The notes under the pieces were generated by a model. That model was not told the origin of the DNA and made no database searches. It worked only from the letters and a program-made list of their open reading frames with translations. Source: CAZBQG01 sp964493945 (GTDB lineage Bacteria > Pseudomonadota > Alphaproteobacteria > Rhodospirillales > UBA2165). Taken from it: a stretch of DNA of 28,360 bases. Below, one piece after another: positions 15,330 to 24,501 of this stretch (position 1 is its first letter; every line of letters starts with the position of its first letter). The position numbers were made by a program, and so were the translations under genes. The stretch is taken from contig CAZBQG010000018.1 of the NCBI GenBank assembly GCA_964493945.1, positions 1 to 28,360 on the forward strand. Reading direction: 5' to 3'.

Positions 15330-16982
15330 ATGACTGATCCAATGCCTGCGTCCCTAAGCGCCAAAAAAATAAGGGAACTCTATGACCAGGGCTTCTGGCG
15401 GGACGACACCATCTATGGGCTGGTGTGGGACAATGCCGGGAAGACGCCTGACAAGACCGCCATCCGGGAAAGGGCGCGCACCATCAGTTATGCCAGGTTG
15501 GTGGATGGGGTGGACCGTCTGGCGGGCGCCCTTGCGGGTTCGGGCTTAAGCGCCGGAGACCGGGTCGCGGTCTGGCTGCCGAGCCGCATCGAGACCGCCG
15601 TCGCCCTGCTGGCCTGTTCCAGAAACGGCTATGTCTGCTGCCCGTCCCTGCACCGGGATCATATGGTGGGCGACATCGTGGAGCTGCTGGAGCGGACGGA
15701 AGCGGCGGGCCTGATCGCCGAGGCCGGATACGGTGCCGACGGAACCCGGAAAGATATATTCAAAGCGGCATCCGGGGTGGAGAGCCTCAAATATATCCTC
15801 ATGCTCGACCCCCGCAACGGGAACGAAGACTTGCTTCCATCAATCAAACCGGCAACTGCGCCCACGGAAATCCGCACCGATCCCGACAGCATCGTTTATC
15901 TGGCCTTCACGTCCGGCACCACGGGGCGGCCCAAGGGGGTCATGCATTCGGACAATACCCTGCTGGCCAATGCCAGGGCGCTGGCAGGCGATTGGTCACT
16001 GGACCAGGACATGGTGATCTATTCGCTGTCGCCCATGAGCCATAATCTGGGCTGGGGAGCCATGATCATGACCCTGACCGGCGGCGGCGAATATATCCCC
16101 CATGACCTGGCCAAGGGCGAAAGCCTGCTTGACCGCCTGACCGGAACCGGAGCCACATTCTTGTTCGGCGTTCCCACCCACGCCATCGACCTGCTCACCG
16201 AATTGCAGGGAAGCGGCAGCAAAAAAGTGGGCATGGTCAAGGGTTTCCGCGTCTCCGGCGCCTCGGTCCCGCAGCAGGTGGCGGCCGGGCTTTTGGAGCA
16301 TGGCGTCATGCCCCAATCGGGCTACGGCATGACCGAGGCGGGCTCGCACCATTACACCTTGCCGGGTGACGATCCCCGGCTGATCATCGAAACATCGGGC
16401 AGGGTATGCCCCGGCTATGAGGTGAAGATTTTTTCGCCCGAGGATTGGGAAAAGGAATTGCCCGCGGGCGAGACCGGCATGATCGGCGGGCGGGGCGCGT
16501 CACTCATGTTGGGCTATTTCAATGACCCGGAAGAATTCAAACGCTCCTTTAATTCCGATGGCTGGTTCATGACCGGTGATCTGGGCTGGGTTGATGAGGC
16601 GGGCTATATCCGCGTCACCGGGCGCAAGAAAGAGCTGATCATCCGGGGCGGCCATAACATCAACCCGGCGAAAATCGAAAGCCTGGCGCTCCGCCACAAG
16701 GCCGTGGAGCGGGCCGCAGCCATCCCCGTCGCCGATGAACGGCTGGGCGAAAAAGTCTGTATCGCGGTGCAGCTTCAGTCCAGCGCATCCCTGGGCGCGC
16801 AGGAACTCCTAAGCCATCTCGATGAGTGCAAGCTTTCTAAATATGACATGCCTGAATATTTTCTGGAGCTCGACGACATCCCGCTGACGCCTTCGGGCAA
16901 GCTGTTCAAGCGGGGTCTGGTGGGTTGGGTGCAGGAAGGGCGGGTCAAACCCATCCCGGTGCGCTTCGAGCCAAAGGGCTGA
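15330..16982 (+). CDS. Acyl-CoA synthetase (AMP-forming), cyclohexanecarboxylate-CoA ligase-like
   Basis: A 550-residue ANL-superfamily enzyme that activates a carboxylic acid with ATP and CoA. It has the P-loop FTSGTTGRPKG (193-203), the GYGMTEAG motif, TGDLGWVDEAGY, the hinge GRKKELIIRGGHNI, and PSGKLFKR with the adenylation lysine K524. The overall pattern is closest to cyclohexanecarboxylate- and medium-chain acyl-CoA ligases rather than acetyl-CoA synthetase; this is a judgement from memory. It begins 46 nt after the CoxG-like gene and ends 4 nt before the reductase gene. A role in CoA activation of the ring acid or its cleavage product fits the neighbourhood. Confidence 0.9.
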   Translation: MTDPMPASLSAKKIRELYDQGFWRDDTIYGLVWDNAGKTPDKTAIRERARTISYARLVDGVDRLAGALAGSGLSAGDRVAVWLPSRIETAVALLACSRNGYVCCPSLHRDHMVGDIVELLERTEAAGLIAEAGYGADGTRKDIFKAASGVESLKYILMLDPRNGNEDLLPSIKPATAPTEIRTDPDSIVYLAFTSGTTGRPKGVMHSDNTLLANARALAGDWSLDQDMVIYSLSPMSHNLGWGAMIMTLTGGGEYIPHDLAKGESLLDRLTGTGATFLFGVPTHAIDLLTELQGSGSKKVGMVKGFRVSGASVPQQVAAGLLEHGVMPQSGYGMTEAGSHHYTLPGDDPRLIIETSGRVCPGYEVKIFSPEDWEKELPAGETGMIGGRGASLMLGYFNDPEEFKRSFNSDGWFMTGDLGWVDEAGYIRVTGRKKELIIRGGHNINPAKIESLALRHKAVERAAAIPVADERLGEKVCIAVQLQSSASLGAQELLSHLDECKLSKYDMPEYFLELDDIPLTPSGKLFKRGLVGWVQEGRVKPIPVRFEPKG

Positions 16983-16986
16983 TCAA

Positions 16987-17976
16987 ATGCGCGCCGTCAG
17001 GGTCCATGAGCTGGGAAAGCCATATAAAGGCGAGATCGCCGAAACCCCCGCGCCTGAGCCAGGCCCCGGAGACGTGGTAATCCGGGTCCATGCGGCGCCG
17101 GTCAATTATGTGGATACGATCACCCTGGCGGGGGGCTATCAGTTCACGCCCAAACTTCCCTATACGCCGGGTAAGGGACCGGTGGGTGTGGTCACTGAAG
17201 TGGGCAAGGACGTATCCGGGTTTGAGACCGGCGAGCGTATCCTGGCCATGACCGAACATGGCGGCTATGCCGAAATGGCCCTGGCCGGCAGCGGGAACTG
17301 CTACAAGCTGCCAGACGGTTTGTCCTTCACCGATGCCGCCACCCTGCCCGTCGCCTTCGATACGGCCTGGATGTGCCTGCGCGAACAGGCCCGGATCAAA
17401 TCGGGTGAATCGGTTCTGGTGCTGGGCGCCAACGGCGCCGTCGGCCGCGCCGCCATGCAGTTGGCCAAAGCCATGGGGGCGGGCCGGGTGCTGGCCGGGG
17501 TCTCGTCACCGGAAAAATACCAAGGGCTGGAGGATGACGGCGCAGGCGGGATGGTGGACCTTTCGGGCAGCAATCTGCGGGACGCTGTCCGCCAACAAGT
17601 ATATGATTTGAACGAAGGCGAGGGCGTGGATATCGTCATTGATCCCATCGGTGGCGATGCCTTCGATGGTGCCGTCCGGGCCATCGCCTGGCGGGGAAGG
17701 CTGGTTGTCGTGGGCTTCGCCGCCGGCCGCATCCCGGAGATCAAGACCAATTATCTGATGCTCAAAAATATCGAAATCTCCGGCATCCAGATCAGCGATT
17801 ACCGGCGCAGGGAACCGGGCCTGCTGGGTAAATGTTATAAGGAGATTTTCGGCTATCACGCCGCCGGAAAGATAAAAGCGCCCGCCTCCACCAGCCTGCC
17901 CCTGGAGGAATGGAAATCCGCCCTGGAAATGGTTGCCGGACGCCGGGCACCCAACAGATTGATACTGACCCCATGA
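16987..17976 (+). CDS. Quinone oxidoreductase-type MDR family reductase (zinc-free)
   Basis: A 329-residue medium-chain dehydrogenase/reductase. It has the GroES-like N-terminal domain (HAAPVNYVDT at 35-44) and a Rossmann domain with GANGAVG at 147-153, where NADPH should bind. The structural and catalytic zinc cysteine clusters of alcohol dehydrogenases are absent, as in quinone oxidoreductase and enoyl reductase relatives. IVIDPIGGDAFDGAVRAI is a typical downstream block. It starts 4 nt after the CoA ligase gene, with AAAGGG as ribosome site, so they are cotranscribed. It probably reduces an enone or enoyl intermediate of the pathway. Confidence 0.9.
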   Translation: MRAVRVHELGKPYKGEIAETPAPEPGPGDVVIRVHAAPVNYVDTITLAGGYQFTPKLPYTPGKGPVGVVTEVGKDVSGFETGERILAMTEHGGYAEMALAGSGNCYKLPDGLSFTDAATLPVAFDTAWMCLREQARIKSGESVLVLGANGAVGRAAMQLAKAMGAGRVLAGVSSPEKYQGLEDDGAGGMVDLSGSNLRDAVRQQVYDLNEGEGVDIVIDPIGGDAFDGAVRAIAWRGRLVVVGFAAGRIPEIKTNYLMLKNIEISGIQISDYRRREPGLLGKCYKEIFGYHAAGKIKAPASTSLPLEEWKSALEMVAGRRAPNRLILTP

Positions 17977-18004
17977 GATTATCAACAGGCGGAGGCTTGA
18001 GACG

Positions 18005-18910
18005 GTGAAACTGACCTATCATGACCGTTACGATTATTCGCCGATCACGGAGCGGCCCGATTATTCCTGGCCCGGCGGCAAGCGGCTGGCCCTGCATATC
18101 GCCATCAATGTGGAACATTTCGCCTTTGATGGAACCCTGGGCCATACGCCCACGGAGCTCGGCCCGCCCCCCGACCCCAGAAACTATGCCTGGCGGGAAT
18201 ATGGGCTGAGGGTTGGCATCTGGCGCATTTTCGATCTGCTGGACGAGCTGGCACTGCCGACCTGCCATCTGACCAACAGCGCAATTTATGATTTCGCGCC
18301 CCAAATCATGGAGCGGGCGCGGGCCAGGGGCGACGAGGTGGTAGGCCATGGGCGGACCAATTCGGAACGCCAGGGGGATCTGGATGAAGCGGGCGAAGCC
18401 AAGCTGATCCGCGAAGCCACCGGGATCATCGAAGAACAAGAAGGCTCGCCGCCTAAGGGATGGATGAGTCCCTGGATTTCGGAAAGCGCCGTGACGCCGG
18501 ACCTGCTCAAGGAAAACGGCTATAGCTATCTCATGAACTGGCCCGCCGATGATCAGCCCTTTTGGATGCGGACCCGGGCGGGGCCGATTTTGCAGGTGCC
18601 GTACCACATTGAAATCAACGATTCACCGGCCAATCTGACCCGCCGCCATACGCCGGCGGAATTCGCCGATATGGCCATCGATCATTTCGACGAAATGCTG
18701 GCCCTGTCCGCCGATCATCCCCTGGTCATGGGCCTGCCGCTCCATACATTTGTCATGGGCCAGCCCTTCAGATTGAAACATCTCCGGCGCATTCTCAGCC
18801 ATTTCGCCGACCACCCCCAGCACGACAAGGTATGGTTCACCCGGCCCGGCGATATCGCTGATTACGCCGCCGCTCTGCCCAAGGGGACCGTGCCTGGCGA
18901 CGGTGGCTGA
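18005..18910 (+). CDS. PuuE/NodB-fold hydrolase (polysaccharide-deacetylase family, cyclic amide type)
   Basis: A 301-residue protein of the polysaccharide deacetylase superfamily, most like the PuuE allantoinase and cyclic-imidase branch than true carbohydrate deacetylases. It starts with MKLTYHDRYDYSP and has SWPGGKRLALHIAINVEHF where sugar deacetylases carry the TFDD motif. GHGRTNS (114-120) replaces the HxxxH metal motif, with only H115 kept. PuuE-type allantoinases are metal-independent, which fits the loss. Start is GTG at 18005, with GGAGG-like sequence upstream. It is 28 nt after the reductase gene and ends 11 nt from the convergent MFS gene. Likely hydrolyses a cyclic amide or imide, but the substrate is unproven. 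Confidence 0.78.
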   Translation: MKLTYHDRYDYSPITERPDYSWPGGKRLALHIAINVEHFAFDGTLGHTPTELGPPPDPRNYAWREYGLRVGIWRIFDLLDELALPTCHLTNSAIYDFAPQIMERARARGDEVVGHGRTNSERQGDLDEAGEAKLIREATGIIEEQEGSPPKGWMSPWISESAVTPDLLKENGYSYLMNWPADDQPFWMRTRAGPILQVPYHIEINDSPANLTRRHTPAEFADMAIDHFDEMLALSADHPLVMGLPLHTFVMGQPFRLKHLRRILSHFADHPQHDKVWFTRPGDIADYAAALPKGTVPGDGG

Positions 18911-18921
18911 TTAGCCTCGGC

Positions 18922-20172
18922 CTAGTCCGGCTCCTTTTCCAGCGCTTCAGCCATTCGCGTCTGACGCCTGCGCGCCCATACCCATAGGAGAACGCAGAGG
19001 ATTGCCCCACCGGCCACGGGGATGCGCAGCCCGGCAAATTCGGCGATGGCGCCCATGGCCAAGGCGCCGAGGGCCGGGCAGCCCCGGGCAAACAGGATAT
19101 AAAGGCTTGCCACCCTGCCCCGCATGGCGTCCTCGACCGAGGCCTGCATCAAGGATTGTTCGATGACGCCCAGCGCCACCAGCCCATAGCCGGCAAGCAC
19201 GGCGCAGCCCGCCGCAAACCAGAAAATATCGGTGGCGGCGAAACCCAGCACCGCAATGGACAGCACCATGATGGAGGCAACCATTTTTCCCGTCAGCCCG
19301 GTCACGCCTTGATGATGGGCCAATAAAATACTGCCGATGGCCGCACCGATCCCCTGCATGGAGGTCAGCCAGGCAAGCCCGTCGGCGCCCCGGTTGAACA
19401 CCTCATCGGCGAACCCGGCGAAGAAATCGGTGAAGGGCCGGGCGAGAAGCGAGGTTGTCACCAAAATAACCACCACGGGCCCCAGACCGTCATGATTCCT
19501 CACATAGCGCAGCCCTTCCATTATATCGCCGGGGATACCACGGATCGAACTGCTTTCCCGGGTTTCGCGCTCGCCCAACAGATGCACCCGGTAGAGGGCG
19601 GCGATGAAGACGATATCGGCGAACACGGTGAAGCTGACCGACGGCCCCACGCCCCATTGGGAGATAATCACGCCGGCCAACGCCGGGCCTCCAATGCGCG
19701 CCAAGGCAAACCCAACGGAATTGATGCTGATGGCCGAGGTCAGATGTTCGCGCCCGACCAGTGTATGGATGATCGAAATCCGCAGCGGATAATTGAAGGC
19801 CATCACACAGCCATTGCCCAGCACCAACACAAACAATGGCCAGATGGTGATCGAGCCGGTAAGCGTTAGGCTGGCCAGGATCGCCGACAGCGTGCCTGCC
19901 AGGAATATATAAAGGCGCAGGGCAAATAAAGGATGGAGCCGGTCCGCTGCCACGCCCCCCAGGGGGGCCATCACCATGATCGGAAAGAATTCGGCGAAGG
20001 CCATGATGCCCAGCCATGTGGGCGATGAGGTCAGCTCCCAGGTCAGCCATTGAACGCCGATGCGTTGCGTCCACAAGCCGATCTGCGAGATGAAATTCCC
20101 CGACATATAGTTGCGGAAATTGGGAATATTCAGGGTGCGCCAAGCCGCACCCCCGGTGGAACCTTCAGCCAT
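18922..20172 (-). CDS. MFS transporter (EntS/MFS_3-like exporter)
   Basis: A 416-residue inner-membrane protein with about twelve hydrophobic segments in two halves, in the style of the EntS/MFS_3 group. The N-terminus FRNYMSGNFISQIGLWTQRIGVQWL is typical of that group, and APLGGVAADR (about 70-80) is the loop 2-3 motif. The C-terminal tail is charged. No strong Shine-Dalgarno precedes the ATG at 20172, so the start is less certain. The gene lies 95 nt downstream of tctA on the same strand, and its stop is 11 nt from the convergent hydrolase. It could export a pathway product or a toxic compound; nothing in the sequence fixes the substrate. Confidence 0.87.
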   Translation of the reverse strand: MAEGSTGGAAWRTLNIPNFRNYMSGNFISQIGLWTQRIGVQWLTWELTSSPTWLGIMAFAEFFPIMVMAPLGGVAADRLHPLFALRLYIFLAGTLSAILASLTLTGSITIWPLFVLVLGNGCVMAFNYPLRISIIHTLVGREHLTSAISINSVGFALARIGGPALAGVIISQWGVGPSVSFTVFADIVFIAALYRVHLLGERETRESSSIRGIPGDIMEGLRYVRNHDGLGPVVVILVTTSLLARPFTDFFAGFADEVFNRGADGLAWLTSMQGIGAAIGSILLAHHQGVTGLTGKMVASIMVLSIAVLGFAATDIFWFAAGCAVLAGYGLVALGVIEQSLMQASVEDAMRGRVASLYILFARGCPALGALAMGAIAEFAGLRIPVAGGAILCVLLWVWARRRQTRMAEALEKEPD

Positions 20173-20267
20173 GGGTGGAGATTAACACCCCCCACCCCGC
20201 AACGGCATGAAAAAACCGGGGCTAGAGCGGATCATCGGGAAATCCAAATGGCCACGGCATTCCTTGG

Positions 20268-21943
20268 TCAGCTCTCCAGCTGTTCGGCATCCGGCGGTTC
20301 ATAAGCCTGCGTAACCCGCCAGCCCGAACGGTGGCGCTTGAACAGCAAATAGAACCCGAAGAGGGCGAGCCCCACTGCCAGAACCGGACGGACGTCTCCC
20401 TCCATCCTGAAAACAGGGATGCTGATGGCGATATACATTGCCGGGATGAAGAACAAGGTCCAACGCGATCTGCCCCGGCGCTTCTGGTAGACGTGGAAAA
20501 ACGACGAAAACAGCCCCAACAAAATAAAAAACAGCGACCAGGGACGGGTCAGAAACGGCGTCTTATTCGATGACAGCGCAATCACCTGGGCAAGTGCATT
20601 TTCGGCGATATTGCCAAGCACAACACCCAGGATCACCGGGACGATTGGAAATCCGAAGGAACGCATCACAAACCCGCCAAGGCCGAACCAAAACAACGTC
20701 CACATATCGAACCCAACATTGTTCAGCGCGAACACGCCGAGGGCGCAATAAAACAGGATCACCGCGGCCAGCATGTACATGCGGACATGGGTCATCATCA
20801 CAAACCCCCGCAAGGTCATCGACTGCATGGCCAGCATGATGAAATTCGCCACAAAAATGAAATGAAGATTGAATAGGTAATGACGGGCTCGTCGGCAATG
20901 AAGATGGGGCTGGGCACGACGTCATGGATCAGCAACGCGCCCAGCATCATGGCGGTGATGATATCGCCGGGAATGCCCAACGTGATCATGACGATCAGCG
21001 TTCCACCCGCGGTCGCGTTATTGGCGGACTCGGGGGCGATGATCCCATCCACATGGCCGGTGCCGAATTTTCCCGGCTCCTTCGAATATTTCTTGGCCTG
21101 ATCATAGGCGAGAATATTGGGGATCGAGCTGCCGGCGGCGGGCAGGACACCGGTAAATACGCCGATCAGCGACGAGCGCATCAGGTTACCCCAGCGTGCC
21201 AGCACGGCGCGGGCGGCTTTTATGTGTTCGACCTTCACGGCCTCGGCCGAGCCGCCCCGCGCCTTGTCCGTGTCCTGCACACCGGCAAGCAGGCGGGTAA
21301 AGGCGAACAGGCCGATCAGTACGGGCAGGAAGGCAAAGCCCTGCTGCACGGAATCAACGCCAAAGGTGAAGCGCGGCACGCCGACGACGGCGTCTTCGCC
21401 GATGGTCGCCACCAATAGCCCGATCAGTCCGGCGATCAATCCCTTGACCATGTTGTCGCCCGCCAATGAGGCGGCCACGGTCAAGGCAAAGGCCATCAGG
21501 GCGAAATAATCCCAGGGCTGAAATTCCTGACCAATCCGCGCCAGTTGGGGTGCGACAAGGACCAGGACCACGGCGCTGATCACGCCGCCAAAAAAAGACG
21601 ACCAGACGCCGATGCCCAGCGCCAGTCCAGGCCTTCCCTGCCGCGCCATTGGAAATCCGTCAAAGGTGGTCGCGACCGAAGACGGCGTCCCTGGAATACC
21701 GGTCAGAATTCCGGCCATCAGCCCACCCGACAGGCCGCCGACATAAACTCCGATCATGGCGGCCAGGCCCTGAACGGCATTCATTCCGAAGGTGAAGGGC
21801 AGCACCAGGACCACGGCCATGGCGATCGTAAAGCCGGGTATGGCGCCGGCGATGAGCCCGGCGACCACGCCCAGCGTCATCAACAGCATGATGCTGACGT
21901 TAAAGAGTTCGCCACTCGCGGTGACGATATTTTCAAGGATCAT
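20268..21943 (-). pseudogene. tctA: Tripartite tricarboxylate transporter large membrane subunit TctA, 1-nt frameshift
   Basis: TctA is the large channel subunit of TTT uptake systems. The N-terminal frame (21943 down to about 20858) shows GAIPGFTIAMAVVL, GILTGIPGTPSS and the DGFPMARQGRPG loop. It would end prematurely after ITYSIFISFLW. The remainder continues in another frame from 20852 (ANFIMLAMQSMTLRGF...) to 20268. One T is missing in the run of five T on the coding strand (A5 at 20853-20857). Restoring it gives about 558 residues reading ISFFVANFIML. That is longer than the usual roughly 500, with two extra hydrophobic segments at the C-terminus. GAGGAT lies before the ATG. All three genes of this operon are disrupted, so real decay and base-calling error are both possible. 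Confidence 0.85.
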
Positions 21944-21952
21944 GGGCCATCC

Positions 21953-22572
21953 TCAAATGACCGGACCCGCGCCGGCTTGGCAGACGCCGGCATCGAGCCT
22001 GGCGAACAGCTGGCCCAGAGTCTCGCCCAGCGAAGCGACAAACCCACAGATATTGACCAATATCAATTCTTCAAACCCGCCGGCGATCTCGCCCGTTGGA
22101 AGCTGAACTTCCAGCAGGCAGGCGAAGATGAACCACATGCCACCGACCGTCCCCAGCGTGGTCCAGCCATGCCGTTTTACGGAGGATTTATCCTTTGGCC
22201 CCAGCAAGCTCATCAGCCCGAAGACGAACAAGAGTCCCGAAATCAGCATGCCAAGCTGGGGAATGAGCAGAAGATAGACAGCAAACACCACGAAAATCCA
22301 GATCGGATTGCGGTAATGACGGTACCAGCCGGCAAGACCGCCTCGCTTTTCTCCCCGCGGCGGTGGTCGAGGATGGATTGGAACAGATAGATCACACCCA
22401 TGACCATCAGGCCGCCCAGAATAATGCACGGCCACAGGCCGGGGCCCATCTGGCCGGGCGCAAGGCGCTCGAACTCGGGCGTTCGGATGTTGAAACTCGT
22501 ATGAAAGAAAAAGCCCACGAGGCACAGCAGACCCACAGCGATCAGCGTGTCTCGGTTTAACCGGTTCATCAC
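21953..22572 (-). pseudogene. tctB: Tripartite tricarboxylate transporter small membrane subunit TctB, 1-nt frameshift
   Basis: TctB is the small four-helix membrane subunit of TTT transporters. One frame gives the N-terminal half: DTLIAVGLLCLVGFFFHTS, then GPGLWPCIILGGLMVMGVIY and the HRRGEK loop. The second half (AGWYRHYRNPIWIFVVF, then LIPQLGMLISGLLFVFGLMSL) is in the next frame, ending at 21953. The break lies in GGGGAGAAAA of the coding strand (about 22347-22356). Adding one A or G there restores a protein of about 206 residues, a little longer than usual. The gene stops 9 nt before the tctA ATG and starts 78 nt after the tctC stop, the usual C-B-A order. Confidence 0.82.
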
Positions 22573-22650
22573 AATATCTTTTGGTGAAAACCGCCGGCTG
22601 CCCGGGTGAGTTTTTACCCGGGCGGTGAGCGGTATTTCGTAAACGGAGCG

Positions 22651-23610
22651 CTACTTGCTGATCGAGGCGTGAACCTTGCCATAGATGGCGCTTTGCGCCT
22701 TGAACCATTTGGCATAATCAGCCGGACCCTTATATTCAAGCCCCGTGCCTTTGGCCGCAATCTGCTTGACGAAGGCGGGGTCCTGCAGCGGCTTTTTGAA
22801 GGCCGCGGCCCAATGGGCGATGATGTCTTTCGACGTTCCCTTCGGCACGACGATGCCACGGTTTAGCGCGTGGATCAGGTCGACGCCCTTTTCGCGCAAA
22901 GTGGGCACATTCGGGAAGGTGGGCGAACGTTTCGTCGCCGCGATCGCGAGTGGTGTCAACGCCCCACCGACCATTTCCTTCTTGGCCGCTGCCTCATTCA
23001 TTTCTCCCAACAGGAAGGTGTTGTTCATCAAAAGCTGCTTGCGCTTGCCGGTGCCACCTTGAACCGGGATAAACCGATTGCTGGTGCCCGTCTTCTCGCC
23101 ATACATCAACCAGATGAAATGACTGGTCGCACCGATCAAGGCGCCGGTTTTTACCTGCCCCGGGTTGGCCTTGAGATGTTTGAGCATGCTGTCGTAATTC
23201 TTGAACGGCGCCTTCGGGCTGGCGGCAAGGATGCCGGGCGTGACGGTCAGATGGGCAACCGTCTCGAAGCTGTCCCAATTGAATTTCACGCGCTTGCTGA
23301 GATAGGAAATAATCGCGCTCTGATGGATTGCGAACAGCGTACAGCCATCGGCTTTCGCTTTTACCGCTTCCTTGGCGCCCTTGTTGCCCGCCTGTCCGGG
23401 AATGGTAATAACTTTGATCTTGGGCTTGGCGCCATGTTCGTTCATGTATTTTTCAAAGAGTCCGAACAGAACGGCGGTACCACCACCGGGGCCCCACGGA
23501 ACAATCAGTTTTGCCGTCCGGCAAGAGGGTGCCGTCGCGTGGGACGGTGCCGCAGCCAGAATGGCGGCAAATGCCACAACCGCCGCCGCCAGTTATTTTG
23601 TCGATTTCAT
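22651..23610 (-). pseudogene. tctC: Tripartite tricarboxylate transporter solute-binding protein TctC with in-frame stop in the signal peptide
   Basis: TctC (Bug family) is the periplasmic binding protein of TTT systems. The natural start is the ATG at 23610-23608, preceded by GGGAG. It reads MKST K, then TAA at 23593-23595, then continues in the same frame with LAAAVVAFAAILAAAPSHA, a normal signal peptide core and cleavage site. The mature part shows AKLIVPWGPGGGTAVLF, IPGQAGNKGAKEAV and VPTLREKG, all typical of the family. Without the TAA the protein would be about 319 residues, the standard length. The next in-frame start, GTG at 23577, would lack the basic n-region and a ribosome site. 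A single substitution (for example AAA to TAA) would explain the stop. Confidence 0.82.
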
Positions 23611-23715
23611 GATCTCAGTCTCCCTTTCAAATCGCATCCATTTTTTCGTTGCTTAGACAGTAAACTCGTTGCTTCCATCCGTCCATAAAGAATCTAGAAA
23701 GTTTCTAAACCCCTG
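23611..23715. promoter_or_regulatory. Upstream region of tctC with a 13-bp palindrome
   Basis: The 105-bp gap between the SDR stop and the tctC ATG is A+T-rich. It contains TAGAAA G TTTCTA (23695-23707), a perfect palindrome about 85 bp upstream of tctC, and two copies of CGTTGCTT (23647-23654 and 23667-23674). The palindrome resembles a regulator half-site pair. The region also has GGGAG just before the ATG at 23610. I cannot assign -35/-10 boxes with confidence. Confidence 0.4.
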
Positions 23716-24501
23716 TTATACGCTCATGATTGATCCGCCATCCACCCGCATCATCTGTCCGGTGACATAGCTGGCCTTGCCGCTGAGCAGAAAGGCGGCA
23801 ACGTGGGCGAATTCCTCGACCTCGCCGTAGCGCCCGGCGGGGATCGCGGCCCGGTTCTTTTCTCTCACCTCTTCCATGGATATTTCGAGGCGTTCCGCGG
23901 CGGCTCCGTCGATCACCAGGGACCGGGCCGTGGCGATCTTACCGGGAATGATCAGATTGACGGTCACGCCGTCCGCCGCGGCTTCCGCGGACAAAGTCTT
24001 GGAAAATCCGGCGATGGCCGAGCGTACCGTGTTGGAAACCGCCAGATTGGGGATCGGCTGAATGACACCCGAAGAGGCGACGGTAAGAATCCGGCCCCAT
24101 TTGCGCTGACGCATTCCGGCGACAGCGGCCTCGGTCACGCTGATGACGCTAAGCATCAGACTCTGGATGGCATTCCGCCACACCTCATCGCTCACCCCGG
24201 TGCTGACCGATGGCGGCGGACCACCGGCATTGTTCAACAGTATGTCGACGGAAAACTCGTTCCTGATTTTTTCGCATAATCCGGCGACCGCCTGACTGTC
24301 CGTCAGGTCGATGGGGTAGGCCTGGACTTCGACGCCATGGGTGGCACTCAACTCATCGGCCATGGCCTTAAGCGTGGCTTCGTTGCGCGATCCGATAATC
24401 AGGTTGCAGCCTTCGGCGGCCAGAGCAGCCGCGATCCCGGCTCCCAGCCCCTGGGACGCCCCCAACACCAGAGCCGTCTTTCCTTTTATTCCCAAATCCA
24501 T
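23716..24501 (-). CDS. Short-chain dehydrogenase/reductase with non-canonical active site
   Basis: A 261-residue SDR-fold protein. The NAD(P)-binding GASQGLG (14-20) and the NNAGG motif (90-94) are intact, and the C-terminal GQMMRVDGG block is typical of the FabG-like group. In the catalytic region the serine is kept (VASSG, 142-145), but where YxxxK is expected the sequence reads SNTVR, with S156 in place of Tyr and R160 in place of Lys. A normal SDR proton relay therefore looks impossible. Fold and length are otherwise complete, so it is probably an expressed protein with altered chemistry or a binding role. It is divergent from the DapA-like gene and lies 105 nt upstream of tctC on the same strand. 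Confidence 0.87.
   Translation of the reverse strand: MDLGIKGKTALVLGASQGLGAGIAAALAAEGCNLIIGSRNEATLKAMADELSATHGVEVQAYPIDLTDSQAVAGLCEKIRNEFSVDILLNNAGGPPPSVSTGVSDEVWRNAIQSLMLSVISVTEAAVAGMRQRKWGRILTVASSGVIQPIPNLAVSNTVRSAIAGFSKTLSAEAAADGVTVNLIIPGKIATARSLVIDGAAAERLEISMEEVREKNRAAIPAGRYGEVEEFAHVAAFLLSGKASYVTGQMMRVDGGSIMSV

Noticed and set aside
20195..20235. CCCCG/CGGGG hairpin between tctA and the MFS gene as a terminator
   Set aside because: The stem is 5 bp with a long loop and no T run follows on the minus strand.
20840..20870. Programmed -1 frameshifting in tctA
   Set aside because: The T5 run is not a classical slippery heptamer, TctA is not known to use recoding, and two other genes show the same one-base loss.
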